A stretch of 64,000 bases of DNA from Tistrella mobilis (GTDB lineage: Bacteria > Pseudomonadota > Alphaproteobacteria > Tistrellales > Tistrellaceae), in contig NZ_JBBIAB010000004.1 of the NCBI RefSeq assembly GCF_039634785.1, forward strand, positions 1 to 64,000, given 5' to 3'. Shown one piece after another: positions 8,660-18,931 of the stretch (its first letter is position 1; every line of letters starts with the position of its first letter). The position numbers were made by a program, and so were the translations under genes. The notes under the pieces were generated by a model. The model was not told where the DNA came from, searched no databases, and was given only the letters and a program-made list of their open reading frames with translations.

Positions 8660-8754
8660 GATACGCCTCTGGAACCAAAACTACTTATAGTTTTGCAGAG
8701 GCGCAGCTATTCCCTCGTAATCTTATCATGGCAAAAAATGGGCCGACCGGGCGC

Positions 8755-10107
8755 TCAGCCGCCCGCCGCCTCCCCCTGCACCGCCTCGGTCGGCGCCGGG
8801 TCGGCGATGCGTTCGAAGGCGACGGCATAGAAGCCGTCGGTGCCGTGGGTGGCGGGGTCGAGCGCGAGATCGGGGCCGTCGAGCTTCAGCGCGGCGGCCA
8901 GATCAGCGGGCAGGATCTCGCGGGCGTCGAGCCGGCGGAATTCGCTGCCATGGCTGGCGAGGAAGGCCTCGGCACGCGCCTCGTTCTCTTCGGGCAGCAG
9001 CGAGCAGGTGGCATAGACGATCCGCCCGCCGGTCTTCACCAGCCGGGCGGCGCTTTCGAGGATGCGGCCCTGCAGCTCGGTCAGCTCGGCGATGGTTTCC
9101 TCGGTCAGCTTCCACTTGGCATCGGGCGCGCGGCGCCAGGTGCCCGAGCCGGTGCAGGGGGCATCGACCAGCACCCGATCGAACTTCAGCTTGTGGCGGC
9201 GGACCCACGGGTCGCGCTCGTGCTTCAGGGCGCGGCGCTCGATATTGTGCACGCCGGCACGGCGCATGCGCTCGGACATCCGCTCCAGCCGCGCTTCCGA
9301 GATGTCGAGCGCCATGATCCGGCCCTTATTGGCCATGGTGGCGGCCATGGCCAGCGTCTTGCCGCCGGCGCCGGCGCAGAAATCGGCAACCTGATCGCCC
9401 GGCCGGGCATCGACCAGCAGGGCCACCAGCTGCGAGCCTTCGTCCTGGACTTCGGCCAGGCCGTTGCTGAAGGCGCGGGTGTGGAAGATCGGCATGCGCC
9501 GGGCGAGCCGGAGGCCCATCGGCGAGAACGGGGTCGGCTCGGCCTCGACGCCTTCACGTGCCAGCTGCTTCGCCACCTCGTCACGATCGGCCTTGATGCC
9601 GTTGGCGCGCAGATCGACCGGCGCCGGCGTATTCATCGCCTCGCCCAGCGCTTCCAGCCGGTCGCCGAACCGGGCCATCAGCCGGTCGGCGGCGATGCCC
9701 GGAAGGTTCAGGCGCACGGCGCGGGGCTGGCCTTCCACCGCCAGATCCTGGCCATGGAGCATCTGCACGGCCATCTGTTCGATGTCCGACAGCTTCGAGG
9801 GGCCGTGGGTCGAGCCGTCGAACAGGGTCGGCATCTCGTTGCCGGTGCGGTGGTCGATCAGCATCAGCGCCACGATCACCAGGCTGCGCGCCCGCGCCGG
9901 CAGGCCGACGCGCGCCGCCCACCATTCCAGCCGCTGCTTTTCGCGCAGCGAGGCATAGACCGCCTCGACGATCCAGCCGCGATCCTTGGAGCCGACATAA
10001 CGCCGGCCGCGCAGCCAGTGGGCGATGACCTGATCGGCAGGACGGGTTTCGCGCAAAACGGTGTCCAGAAGCTCGATCGCGGCATCGACACGGGCGGCGG
10101 GGGTCAT
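8755..10107 (-). CDS. rsmB: RsmB/NOP-family rRNA cytosine methyltransferase
   Basis: A 450-residue SAM-dependent RNA m5C methyltransferase. Residues about 1-140 are the NusB-like N-terminal helices. The Rossmann methyltransferase domain has motif I as VADFCAGAGGKTLA. The motif IV Pro-Cys is in VDAPCTGSGTWRR and the catalytic Cys of motif VI in YATCSLLPEENEA, so both cysteines of the family mechanism are present. RsmB methylates C967 of 16S rRNA in E. coli; orthology here rests on length and position. The start at MTPAARVDAA follows several non-conserved residues of open frame. It lies 128 nt downstream of guaB. Confidence 0.85.
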   Translation of the reverse strand: MTPAARVDAAIELLDTVLRETRPADQVIAHWLRGRRYVGSKDRGWIVEAVYASLREKQRLEWWAARVGLPARARSLVIVALMLIDHRTGNEMPTLFDGSTHGPSKLSDIEQMAVQMLHGQDLAVEGQPRAVRLNLPGIAADRLMARFGDRLEALGEAMNTPAPVDLRANGIKADRDEVAKQLAREGVEAEPTPFSPMGLRLARRMPIFHTRAFSNGLAEVQDEGSQLVALLVDARPGDQVADFCAGAGGKTLAMAATMANKGRIMALDISEARLERMSERMRRAGVHNIERRALKHERDPWVRRHKLKFDRVLVDAPCTGSGTWRRAPDAKWKLTEETIAELTELQGRILESAARLVKTGGRIVYATCSLLPEENEARAEAFLASHGSEFRRLDAREILPADLAAALKLDGPDLALDPATHGTDGFYAVAFERIADPAPTEAVQGEAAGG

Positions 10108-10164
10108 GGGGCTCTGGCTCCTGAACGGATGACGGCGGGACGATGACAGGCAGGGAATGAATGA

Positions 10165-10205
10165 CCGATCGGGGCGCACGACCATCGGCCGCCCGCCCCG
10201 ATTGG
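10165..10205 (-). terminator. Hairpin downstream of guaB
   Basis: Inverted repeat ATCGGGGCG (10168-10176) and CGCCCCGAT (10194-10202), extendable by three pairs including one G-U, with a 17-nt loop. It lies between the guaB stop and the rsmB start on the minus strand. It lacks a T tract, so it may only attenuate transcription. Confidence 0.35.
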
Positions 10206-10235
10206 AAAAGTCGTCAGTCGGGTGACCGGATAACG

Positions 10236-11942
<1,707 letters not shown>

Positions 11943-12761
11943 TCAGTCCTCGGCGGCACCCCCGCCCTGGCGCGCCCGCTCGGCCGCGGCGACCTCGGGC
12001 CGGAAACCCTGGGCGATCACATACATCTCGGAACTTTCCGGCCGGCTGGCCGCCGGCTTCATGTGCTTCACCGTGCGGAACAGCCGCTGCATGCGCTTCA
12101 CCAGCTCGCCCTCGGCACCGCCACGGAAGACCTTGGCGACGAAGGCGCCGTCTTCCGCCAGCACCTCGGCGGCGAAATCCAGCGCGATCTCCAGCAGATG
12201 CATGATCCGCAGATGATCGACCTGCGGATGGCCGCTGGTCTGGGGCGCCATGTCCGACAGCACCAGGTCGGCCGGCCCGCCCAGCGCCTGTTTCAGAAGG
12301 TCCGGGGCGGCATCGTCCAGGAAGTCGAGCTGGATCAGCGTCGCATGCTCGATCGGCTCCACCGGCAGCAGGTCGATGCCCACAACCCGGCCACCGCCCG
12401 CGCGGCCCGCCTTCGTCCGGTCCACGGCGATCTGGGTCCAGCCGCCGGGGGCGGCGCCCAGATCCACGACCCGCTGCCCCGGCTTCAGCAGCCCGTATTT
12501 CTCGTCCAGCTGCAGGATCTTGAAGGCCGCGCGCGAGCGGTATCCCTCGCGCTTCGCCGCCACGACATAGGGGTCGTTCAGCTGCCGCTCCAGCCAGCGG
12601 GTGGACGAGGCCGACCGCCGCCCGGCCGTGCGGACCCGCTGCTTGACCATGCGCTGGCCGGCGATCGGATCGCCGCCGCCGCCGCCACTGCGTCCGGCCC
12701 GGCCGGTACCGCCGCGTCCCGATCCGTTACGGCCGCCGCGGCCGCCATTGCCCGTCGTCAT
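11943..12761 (-). CDS. rlmE: 23S rRNA U2552 2'-O-methyltransferase with RGG-like N-terminus
   Basis: A 272-residue FtsJ/RlmE-family enzyme that methylates the A-loop uridine of 23S rRNA late in 50S assembly. The motif I loop is VVDLGAAPGGWTQIA. The K-D-K-E tetrad can be followed in YRSRAAFKIL, VLSDMAPQTSG and AFVAKVFRGGAE, with a Glu in the C-terminal SRPESSEMYVIAQGF. The first ~45 residues form a Gly/Arg-rich extension (GGRGGRNGSGRGG and so on) not found in E. coli RlmE (209 residues); it is likely disordered and RNA-binding. The start at MTTGNGG has GGAG about 11 nt upstream. It lies 49 nt downstream of the ppx/gppA gene, so the two are probably cotranscribed. Confidence 0.92.
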   Translation of the reverse strand: MTTGNGGRGGRNGSGRGGTGRAGRSGGGGGDPIAGQRMVKQRVRTAGRRSASSTRWLERQLNDPYVVAAKREGYRSRAAFKILQLDEKYGLLKPGQRVVDLGAAPGGWTQIAVDRTKAGRAGGGRVVGIDLLPVEPIEHATLIQLDFLDDAAPDLLKQALGGPADLVLSDMAPQTSGHPQVDHLRIMHLLEIALDFAAEVLAEDGAFVAKVFRGGAEGELVKRMQRLFRTVKHMKPAASRPESSEMYVIAQGFRPEVAAAERARQGGGAAED

Positions 12762-12810
12762 GGGGATGGATCTCCCGTTATGCCTTGCCAGGGGGCAGCC
12801 GATATCCGGT

Positions 12811-14133
12811 TCAGCGGCCGTGCCGCCCGCCACGCCGCCCCGGCCGGCGGCGGCTGGCCCGATGGGCCGCGATCATCTCGTAGAGCATGCCTTCGCGCAG
12901 GCCCCGATCGGCGACGGTGAGCGACGCCACCGGGAAGGCATCACAGACGCCTTCCAGGATCGCCGCCCCGGGCACCACCAGATCGGCGCGCGAGCGCCCG
13001 ACGCAAGGATGCCGCCCGCGATCGCCAAGGTCCATGGCCCTCAGCCGCTCGGCCGTTTCCCGCATCGCCGCCACCGCCACCTCGCGGCCGTCGACCTGAT
13101 CGCGATCATAGCTCGCCAGATCGAAATGCACGCCGGCAAGTGTGGTCAGCGTGCCGCTGGTGCCCACCAGCTGCACGGCACCATCGGCGATATGACGGTC
13201 CAGGTCGACCCGCGCGACCAGCTCGGCCAACCGGCCCGAGACCTCGGCGCGCATCGCCCGATAGGTGTCGGGCGGCACGTCGCCGCCGCCGAAACGATCG
13301 GCCATGGTGACCACACCCAACGCCAGCGACACCCAGTCCACCCGACGCAGCCCGCCGGGCGCCTCGGGATCGGGGGCGATCACCGTCAGTTCGGTAGAGC
13401 CGCCGCCGATATCGACCACGATCACCCGCCGGGCGCCGCGATCGATCAGCGGTGCGCAGCCGATCACCGCCAGCCGGGCTTCCTCGTCGGCGGGAATGAT
13501 CTCGAGATCGAGCCCAGCCTCGTCGCGCACCCGCGCCCGGAATTCCGTGGCATTGCCGGCCCGGCGGCAGGCCTCGGTCGCGACCAGCCGCACGCCGGCC
13601 AGCGGCCAGCGGCGCAGCTTGGCGGCACAGACCTTGAGCGCACGGAGCGTGCGGTCCATCGCCGCCTCCAGCAGCACCCCGCCCGCCTCTACGCCCTCTC
13701 CCAGCCGGGTGATGCGCGAAAAGCTGTCCAGCACGACGAAATCCTCGCCGGACGGCCGCGCGATCAGCAGGCGGCAGTTGTTGGTGCCAAGGTCCAGGGC
13801 CGCGAAGGGCGGCACCGACGGCCGCGCCGCCGGATAGCCGCGGTCATGCCGCAGGTCACCCGCCTGAGAGGGCGCCGCCGGCGGGGCCGCCTTCTGACCA
13901 TCGACCCGTGCTGCCTTTTGCGGTGATGACGTTGCGGGTTTCGGACGCGCCCGTACCGGCTCCGCCACCGGGGCGGCAGGCGGCAGGGGCGCGGCGGCAG
14001 GCGGCGGCACGGCAGGCGGGGGCGGCGGCACGGTCGCCGGGGCGCCGGCTGCTGCGGCCTTCTGCCGGCCGCGACGCGCCCGCCTCCGCCGCCGCGACTG
14101 TCGCGCGGCACGGTCGTCAGGTGTCTCGGTCAC
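12811..14133 (-). CDS. Ppx/GppA family exopolyphosphatase/guanosine pentaphosphatase
   Basis: A 440-residue ASKHA-fold phosphohydrolase acting on polyphosphate or pppGpp. The signature loops are present: AALDLGTNNCRLLIA (about residue 110), the catalytic-Glu region in TEACRRAGN, VVDIGGGSTELTVI, and GTSGTLTTLAGVHFDL. The product is about 320 residues of core without the C-terminal HD domain of long Ppx proteins. The N-terminal ~108 residues are low complexity, first Arg-rich (RRRRRARRGRQK) then Pro/Ala-rich. The start is a GTG with GGGAAGAG just upstream; because the extension is unconserved, the true start could be later. It heads the cluster with rlmE. Confidence 0.88.
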   Translation of the reverse strand: MTETPDDRAARQSRRRRRARRGRQKAAAAGAPATVPPPPPAVPPPAAAPLPPAAPVAEPVRARPKPATSSPQKAARVDGQKAAPPAAPSQAGDLRHDRGYPAARPSVPPFAALDLGTNNCRLLIARPSGEDFVVLDSFSRITRLGEGVEAGGVLLEAAMDRTLRALKVCAAKLRRWPLAGVRLVATEACRRAGNATEFRARVRDEAGLDLEIIPADEEARLAVIGCAPLIDRGARRVIVVDIGGGSTELTVIAPDPEAPGGLRRVDWVSLALGVVTMADRFGGGDVPPDTYRAMRAEVSGRLAELVARVDLDRHIADGAVQLVGTSGTLTTLAGVHFDLASYDRDQVDGREVAVAAMRETAERLRAMDLGDRGRHPCVGRSRADLVVPGAAILEGVCDAFPVASLTVADRGLREGMLYEMIAAHRASRRRPGRRGGRHGR

Positions 14134-14325
14134 TGCTCTTCCCGTCCGCGGAAACCGGATCCCGGCTCCGCGTCGTTGACTTGAAAGAAATATCTCGCCG
14201 ATCCGTCATGAACCGGCCGTCCCTGCCGTTCTACCGCCTTTCCATCCGCTTTGAAAGCGCCGCCATGGGGCCGGCGCCGGCCGCGGCGTGGTTTCAGGCC
14301 CGGGCAAAAAATGCGCGAAGCCCGC

Positions 14326-14354
14326 TTGACATCACGAAGCCGTCTTATTAGGTT
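14326..14354 (+). promoter_or_regulatory. Candidate promoter of tRNA-Gln
   Basis: TTGACA at 14326-14331 is followed after 17 nt by TAGGTT at 14349-14354, about 67 nt before the tRNA. The -35 matches the consensus well; the -10 is weak. Confidence 0.4.
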
Positions 14355-14420
14355 CCCCAACACGACGAGGGCGGTACAAAACACTGCCCGGCGGACGCGA
14401 AAGCGACACCGCAATCCTGA

Positions 14421-14494
14421 TGGGGGATCGTCTAGCGGTAGGACTACGGACTCTGACTCCGTCAGCCTAGGTTCGAATCCTAGTCCCCCAGCCA
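14421..14494 (+). tRNA. tRNA-Gln (anticodon CTG)
   Basis: A 74-nt cloverleaf can be folded by eye. The acceptor stem pairs TGGGGGA with TCCCCCA, then come discriminator G and an encoded CCA. The D-loop contains TAGCGGTAGGA, the anticodon stem-loop CGGACTCTGACTCCG places CTG at the anticodon, and the T-arm has the GGTTCGAATCC core. CTG reads CAG glutamine codons. A strong terminator follows 6 nt later. Confidence 0.95.
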
Positions 14495-14500
14495 GTACTG

Positions 14501-14537
14501 AAAGGCCCGGTTCTTCGGAACTGGGCCTTTTGCATTT
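14501..14537 (+). terminator. Rho-independent terminator of tRNA-Gln
   Basis: The stem AAAGGCCCGGTTC / GAACTGGGCCTTT (one mismatch) with a TTCG tetraloop is followed by a T-rich tail (TTTTGCATTT). It lies directly after the tRNA. Confidence 0.85.
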
Positions 14538-14610
14538 CATGTCGCAACTGCGGCATGATATCGGGCACCTCGTCGTCGAGGGAAGGTTGTCCAGGGAAGG
14601 GCTGCGCCCC

Positions 14611-15417
14611 GTGATTGCTCTGCGTCCGCCACCGGCCCGCTGGGCCCGTGTCGATCCCGCCGGCTGGCTGGTCCGGCCACTCGCCGCTGACGGCGGCACG
14701 CCACCCGGTCTCCGCCTGGTGTGCTTTCCCCATGCCGGCGGCGGGCCCGCCGCCTTCAGGCCCTGGGCCCTGGTCGCGCGTCAGGATGCCGCCGTCATGG
14801 CGGTCCAGCTGCCGGGCCGCGAACAGCGGGCGGCCGAAGCGCCGGTGGCATCGATCACCGCCGCCGCCGATGCGGTGACGGCTGCACTGCTCGCCTGCGA
14901 CGACGGCCTGCCCCTGGTGCTGTACGGCCACAGCATGGGGACACTGGTTGCCCTGGAAGTGGCGCACCGGCTTCACGCCGCCGGCCGAACGCCACGGCTG
15001 CTGGCGGTGGGTGCGCGGATCCCGCCCGATCAGGCCAGCCGTGCCGCAGCCCTGCTCGACCTGGATGACGACGGCTTCTTCGATACCGTCGACCGGCTCT
15101 ACGGCGGAACGCCGGTTGCGGTGCGCAACGATCCATCGCTGCGGGCCCATTATCTGCGGCTGATGCGCGCCGATTTCGCCATCGGCAGCCGGCTGCCGGC
15201 AGCCACCATCGACCGGCCGCCCCTGCCCTGCCCGATCCTGGCGCTTTCGGGCGCCGACGACAGGGCGGCCCCGCCGGCGGCGATGGCCGGCTGGGCCGCA
15301 TTCACGGCCGGCGGTTTCAGCGCCGTCACCCTGCCGGGCGGCCACTTCTTCGCCATCGAATGGCCGCGTCCGGCAGTGGCCCGGATCCTGGCGGCGGCCA
15401 GGAACCCGGCCGACTGA
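14611..15417 (+). CDS. Type II thioesterase (alpha/beta hydrolase)
   Basis: A 268-residue protein of the TEII/GrsT family, which releases misprimed or stalled acyl groups from carrier proteins of nonribosomal peptide or polyketide synthases. Hallmarks are LVCFPHAGGGPAAFRPW near the N-terminus, the nucleophile elbow YGHSMGTLVA, an Asp in LSGADDRAAP and the C-terminal His in LPGGHFFAIE. I place the start at the GTG with GGAAGG about 11 nt upstream. An ATG at 14539 would add 24 residues but sits in the tRNA terminator tail without a ribosome-binding site. No synthase gene is in the window; the convergent acyl-CoA ligase ends 13 nt away. Confidence 0.85.
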   Translation: MIALRPPPARWARVDPAGWLVRPLAADGGTPPGLRLVCFPHAGGGPAAFRPWALVARQDAAVMAVQLPGREQRAAEAPVASITAAADAVTAALLACDDGLPLVLYGHSMGTLVALEVAHRLHAAGRTPRLLAVGARIPPDQASRAAALLDLDDDGFFDTVDRLYGGTPVAVRNDPSLRAHYLRLMRADFAIGSRLPAATIDRPPLPCPILALSGADDRAAPPAAMAGWAAFTAGGFSAVTLPGGHFFAIEWPRPAVARILAAARNPAD

Positions 15418-15430
15418 CAAGAACGCGGCG

Positions 15431-17185
15431 TCAGGCGCGTGCCCGGGTGTCGCCGCCGGCCGCGTCCCATTTCGCCTTCTCTTCGGCGACCAGTTCCTTC
15501 TTCGACAGCTTGCCCACGGGCGTCTTCGGCAGTTCCTCGCGGTATTCCACCGCCGCCGGCATCTCGTGCCGGCCCAGCTTGTCGGCCAGATAGCTGCGCC
15601 AGCCCTCGATATCCATCTCCTCCGCCCCGGGCTTCAGCTTCACGAAGGCCTTGGCCGACTGGCCGCGATAGGCATCGGGCACGCCGATGACGATCACCTC
15701 CGACACCGAGGGATGCTCGTAGATCGCCTCTTCGATCACCCGCGGATAGACGTTGAAGCCGCCGGACAGGATCATGTCCTTCTTGCGGTCCACCAGATAC
15801 AGATAGCCCTTCTCGTCCATATAGCCGACATCGCCGGTGTGGAAGCGGCCGCCGGCAAAGGCCTCGGCCGTGGCGTCCGGGCGCTTCCAGTAGCCCTTCA
15901 TCACATTGGGGCCGCGAATGCACAGCTCGCCGGTCTGGCCGGGCGGCAGCAGCCGGTCCGGATCGTTCAGGTCCACGATTTCCAGGATGAGCCCGGGCAG
16001 CGGCAGGCCGCACGACCCGCGTGGCGTGCGATAGCCGTCCCGCGCCTGACTGGCGGTCCCGGCGGGTGAGGTTTCGGTCATCCCCCAGCCTTCCAGCACG
16101 GGAATGCCGGTCGCCCGTTCGAAGGCATCCCGCACCTCGACCGGCAGCGGCGCCCCACCCGACGCACAGGTCTTCAGCGCCGAGAGATCGGTCTGCCGGA
16201 ACTCGGGCAGCGCCAGCATGGCGGTGTACATGGTGGGCACGCCGGGGAAGATGGTCACCTTGCAGGCAGACAGATCGCGCAGCACCGTGGCCGCGTCGAA
16301 ACGCGGATGCAGGATCACATGCCAGCCCGCATCGACCGCCCGCAGGAAGCAGGGGGACAGCGCGTAGATATGGAACAGCGGCAGGACCAGCAGCATGGTC
16401 TCTTCGCCGCGCTTCAGCAGCGCATCCTCTCCGGTCATCGTCCAGGCATGCTGCATCTCCGTCGCCACCATCAGATTGGCGTGGGTCAGCATCGCGGCCT
16501 TGGGCACGCCGGTGGTGCCGCCGGTATATTGCAGCACCGCCACCTCTTCGGCCGGATCGGCAATCACGGCCGGCGTCACCGGATCGGTACAGGCGATGAT
16601 GTCCTGATAGTCACGCACCCGTGGGTCGTCTGGCAGCGGGACCGGCCCGTCGCCGGGCAGACCGTCGGGTCGCCGGGCCATCACCAGCGTGCCGAGCCCG
16701 GTCTCGTCGGCCAGCTTCAGCGCGGTCTCGGCAAAGGGCGGCAGGGCCAGGGTCACCAGCACGGCGACCTCGCCGTCCTCCACCTTGTGGCGCAGCTCGC
16801 GCAGTGCGTCGAGCGGGCTCATATTCACCACGATCGCGCCCAGCTTCATCGCGGCGAAGAACATGATCGGATAGACCGGCGTGTTGGGCAGATAAAGCCC
16901 CAGCTGCCGCCCCGGCCCCACCCCCAGCCGCGCAAGCCCCGCCGCCGCACGGTCCGACAGCCGGTCGATCTCGGCATAGGTGAAGCTGGTCTCGCCGAAG
17001 GACACCATCGGCTTCGGGCCGAATTCGGCCACGGCCGAGGCCAGGACCGTCGTCACCGCCCGCGGCCGCCAGGGCAGCCGCCAGTCGATGCCCGGCGGAT
17101 AGCTCGATGCCCAATAGGGCACAGGCTCGTCGGTGACCGGGACATTGGCGCCGGTGGTCTCGGGATGACGGGACGACTGCGTCAT
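15431..17185 (-). CDS. Long-chain fatty acid-CoA ligase
   Basis: A 584-residue AMP-forming acyl-CoA synthetase that activates fatty acids in the cytosol or at the inner membrane for beta-oxidation or lipid synthesis. ANL-superfamily motifs are clear: the P-loop-like YTGGTTGVPKAAMLTHANL, the A5 motif GWGMTETSP, A7/A8 TGDVGYMDEKGYLYLVDRKK and the C-terminal catalytic Lys in TPVGKLSKKEL. The N-terminal YWASSYPPGIDW segment is common to bacterial long-chain (FadD-like) enzymes. The start at MTQSSRHP has AGAGG 6 nt upstream; 20 more codons are open but unconserved. Confidence 0.9.
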   Translation of the reverse strand: MTQSSRHPETTGANVPVTDEPVPYWASSYPPGIDWRLPWRPRAVTTVLASAVAEFGPKPMVSFGETSFTYAEIDRLSDRAAAGLARLGVGPGRQLGLYLPNTPVYPIMFFAAMKLGAIVVNMSPLDALRELRHKVEDGEVAVLVTLALPPFAETALKLADETGLGTLVMARRPDGLPGDGPVPLPDDPRVRDYQDIIACTDPVTPAVIADPAEEVAVLQYTGGTTGVPKAAMLTHANLMVATEMQHAWTMTGEDALLKRGEETMLLVLPLFHIYALSPCFLRAVDAGWHVILHPRFDAATVLRDLSACKVTIFPGVPTMYTAMLALPEFRQTDLSALKTCASGGAPLPVEVRDAFERATGIPVLEGWGMTETSPAGTASQARDGYRTPRGSCGLPLPGLILEIVDLNDPDRLLPPGQTGELCIRGPNVMKGYWKRPDATAEAFAGGRFHTGDVGYMDEKGYLYLVDRKKDMILSGGFNVYPRVIEEAIYEHPSVSEVIVIGVPDAYRGQSAKAFVKLKPGAEEMDIEGWRSYLADKLGRHEMPAAVEYREELPKTPVGKLSKKELVAEEKAKWDAAGGDTRARA

Positions 17186-17392
17186 GCGGCCCTCTTCGGC
17201 TGGGGTTTCCTCGCGGGCGGGGACGGCATCGCGTATGGCCGTCACCTCGTTCTTCTGAAAACAGTGTTACCGCCACCCCGGGCACGCGCAATGATCTTTT
17301 ATGCCGGTGATTTTCCGCGGAATATGCGAGGGTATATCTACCGCAAATGCGAAAAAGATTTCCGCACTGCGTCAAAATGCAACAGGCATCGA

Positions 17393-18346
17393 TCAGTCGA
17401 CGGCGAAGGGATGGATGGTCACCCGGCTTGCCGGAACCATCGCCTCGATCTCTGCGCCGATCCGGCGGGTGCGGGCGGCGATCTCGCCGATCGAGAGATC
17501 CGCGGCGAAGCCAAGCTCGATCTCCACCACCGCCTGACCGCCGGCCCGCCGGGTCCGGATGCGGCCCAGATCGTCATACAGGTCGAAATGCCGGGCCAGC
17601 GCCGTCACCACCGGCATGTGGACCTCTTCGCCGCAGGCGGCATCGATCAGCTCGCCCAGCGCATTGCGCATGATCTGGAACCCCCACCAGGCCATGGAGG
17701 CCACGATCAGCAGGCTGGCGACGGGATCGATCCAGCCCCCGGCCGGATGGCCGGCCATCGCCCAACCCAGGCCCAGTGCCACGACCATCAGCAGGTTCGA
17801 CGTCACCTTGTCGACGAACAGGCGGGCCTGCGCCTTCAGCAAGGGCGACGGGTCGGATGTCACTGCCCGGCGCAACCGGGCCAGAATGGTGGCGTTGACC
17901 ACCAGATAGACGCCGTTGACCGCAAGCCCCAGCGCCACCGCCGGGCCGGTCGGGGCCGATGCCCCTTCGACCAGATCGATGACCGCCAGCGTGATCACCA
18001 GCATCATCGACAGCACCAGGAAGATGCCGGTCCCCGCGGCCGCCAGGCTTTCCAGCCGCTCCAGCCCGTGTTCCAGGCGGATCGGCCGCCCCTGCCGCGC
18101 AAGCCGGGCCACGGTCCAGGCCACCGCCAGCGAGGCGGTATCGAGCATCGACAGCAGGAAATCGGCCAGAAGCGCCACCGAAGACGAGCCGAAGGCCGCC
18201 ACCGCGGTCAGCGCCAGCATCGGCAGGGCCGAGATGATCGCAGCCCGGGCCACCCGCTCCCGCAGTGCCAGGCGATCGACCGTCACAGGGGTGGCGGATA
18301 CCGGAGGTGCGTCCGGGGCCTGATCGGCCGAAGATGTCGTCGTCAC
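17393..18346 (-). CDS. Cation diffusion facilitator-like transporter lacking canonical metal ligands
   Basis: A 317-residue protein with six hydrophobic segments and a C-terminal cytosolic domain (about residues 235-317), the CDF/FieF architecture. CDF proteins export divalent metals by proton antiport through a site of two Asp on TM2 and His/Asp on TM5. Aligned by eye with FieF from the conserved ALGLxW, the TM5 HxxxD is replaced by L and K ([11 protein letters not shown]), and TM2 keeps only one of the two aspartates in register. The protein therefore may not transport zinc or iron in the usual way. An N-terminal ~25-residue tail is unconserved. The neighbours (isochorismatase-like hydrolase upstream, divergent; acyl-CoA ligase downstream) give no hint of substrate. 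Confidence 0.82.
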   Translation of the reverse strand: MTTTSSADQAPDAPPVSATPVTVDRLALRERVARAAIISALPMLALTAVAAFGSSSVALLADFLLSMLDTASLAVAWTVARLARQGRPIRLEHGLERLESLAAAGTGIFLVLSMMLVITLAVIDLVEGASAPTGPAVALGLAVNGVYLVVNATILARLRRAVTSDPSPLLKAQARLFVDKVTSNLLMVVALGLGWAMAGHPAGGWIDPVASLLIVASMAWWGFQIMRNALGELIDAACGEEVHMPVVTALARHFDLYDDLGRIRTRRAGGQAVVEIELGFAADLSIGEIAARTRRIGAEIEAMVPASRVTIHPFAVD

Positions 18347-18447
18347 GGAAATGGCACGTCCCCCGGGTTTACAGCTCCGCGCTCATTAGCCGATCATCGC
18401 ACGGTCGAACACCCGCCCAGAGTGCAGAAAGATCAACGGCCGTCAAC

Positions 18448-18924
18448 ATGTCCAACCCGTCCGCCGCCCTGCTCGTCGTCGACGTCCAGGAAACCTTCGC
18501 GCCCTCGGCCGCGCTGGTCGACCGGATCGCCGCCCTTGCCCGCCGCTACCCGTCGGTTGCGACCATCGAACTCCACGACGAAACGCAGGTGCCGTTCGCG
18601 GCCCAGATCGGCTGGACACCGCAGACCAGCGACCGCTGTCTGGTTCCGGTCGACCGGGTGTTCGTGAAACATGGCTATCTGCCGCCCGATGCCGCCATCC
18701 GGCATCTGGCGGCGCTGAAGCCCGCGCAGGTGCTGGTGGCCGGCATCCAGGCGGATACCTGCGTGATGGCCGCGGGCTTCCGGCTGTTCGATGCCGGGCT
18801 GCACCCCACCCTGCTCAGCTTCGCGGTTCGCGGTTCGTCGGCCGATCCGGATGCCGCCATGGCCCGCAAGCTCTGGGTGCATCATTTCCGCAAGGTCATC
18901 GACGATCCGGCCGACCTGCCCTGA
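18448..18924 (+). CDS. Isochorismatase-like cysteine hydrolase
   Basis: A 158-residue protein of the isochorismatase-like superfamily, which includes nicotinamidases and N-carbamoyl amidases. The Asp-Lys-Cys triad is visible as D12 (LLVVDVQETF), K74 (VFVKHGY) and C105 (QADTCVMAAGF). It is shorter than nicotinamidase (about 200) and lacks the metal-binding DxHxxxxxxH pattern, so a small amide or thioester hydrolase is more likely than PncA. The start ATG is preceded by a weak GAAAGA. It is transcribed divergently from the CDF-like gene and converges on the sigma-54 regulator, ending 7 nt from it. Confidence 0.8.
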   Translation: MSNPSAALLVVDVQETFAPSAALVDRIAALARRYPSVATIELHDETQVPFAAQIGWTPQTSDRCLVPVDRVFVKHGYLPPDAAIRHLAALKPAQVLVAGIQADTCVMAAGFRLFDAGLHPTLLSFAVRGSSADPDAAMARKLWVHHFRKVIDDPADLP

Positions 18925-18931
18925 GCCCTCG

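Noticed and set aside
14251-14610. Upstream extension of the thioesterase through the tRNA gene
   Set aside because: The frame passes through tRNA-Gln and its terminator, which cannot be coding.
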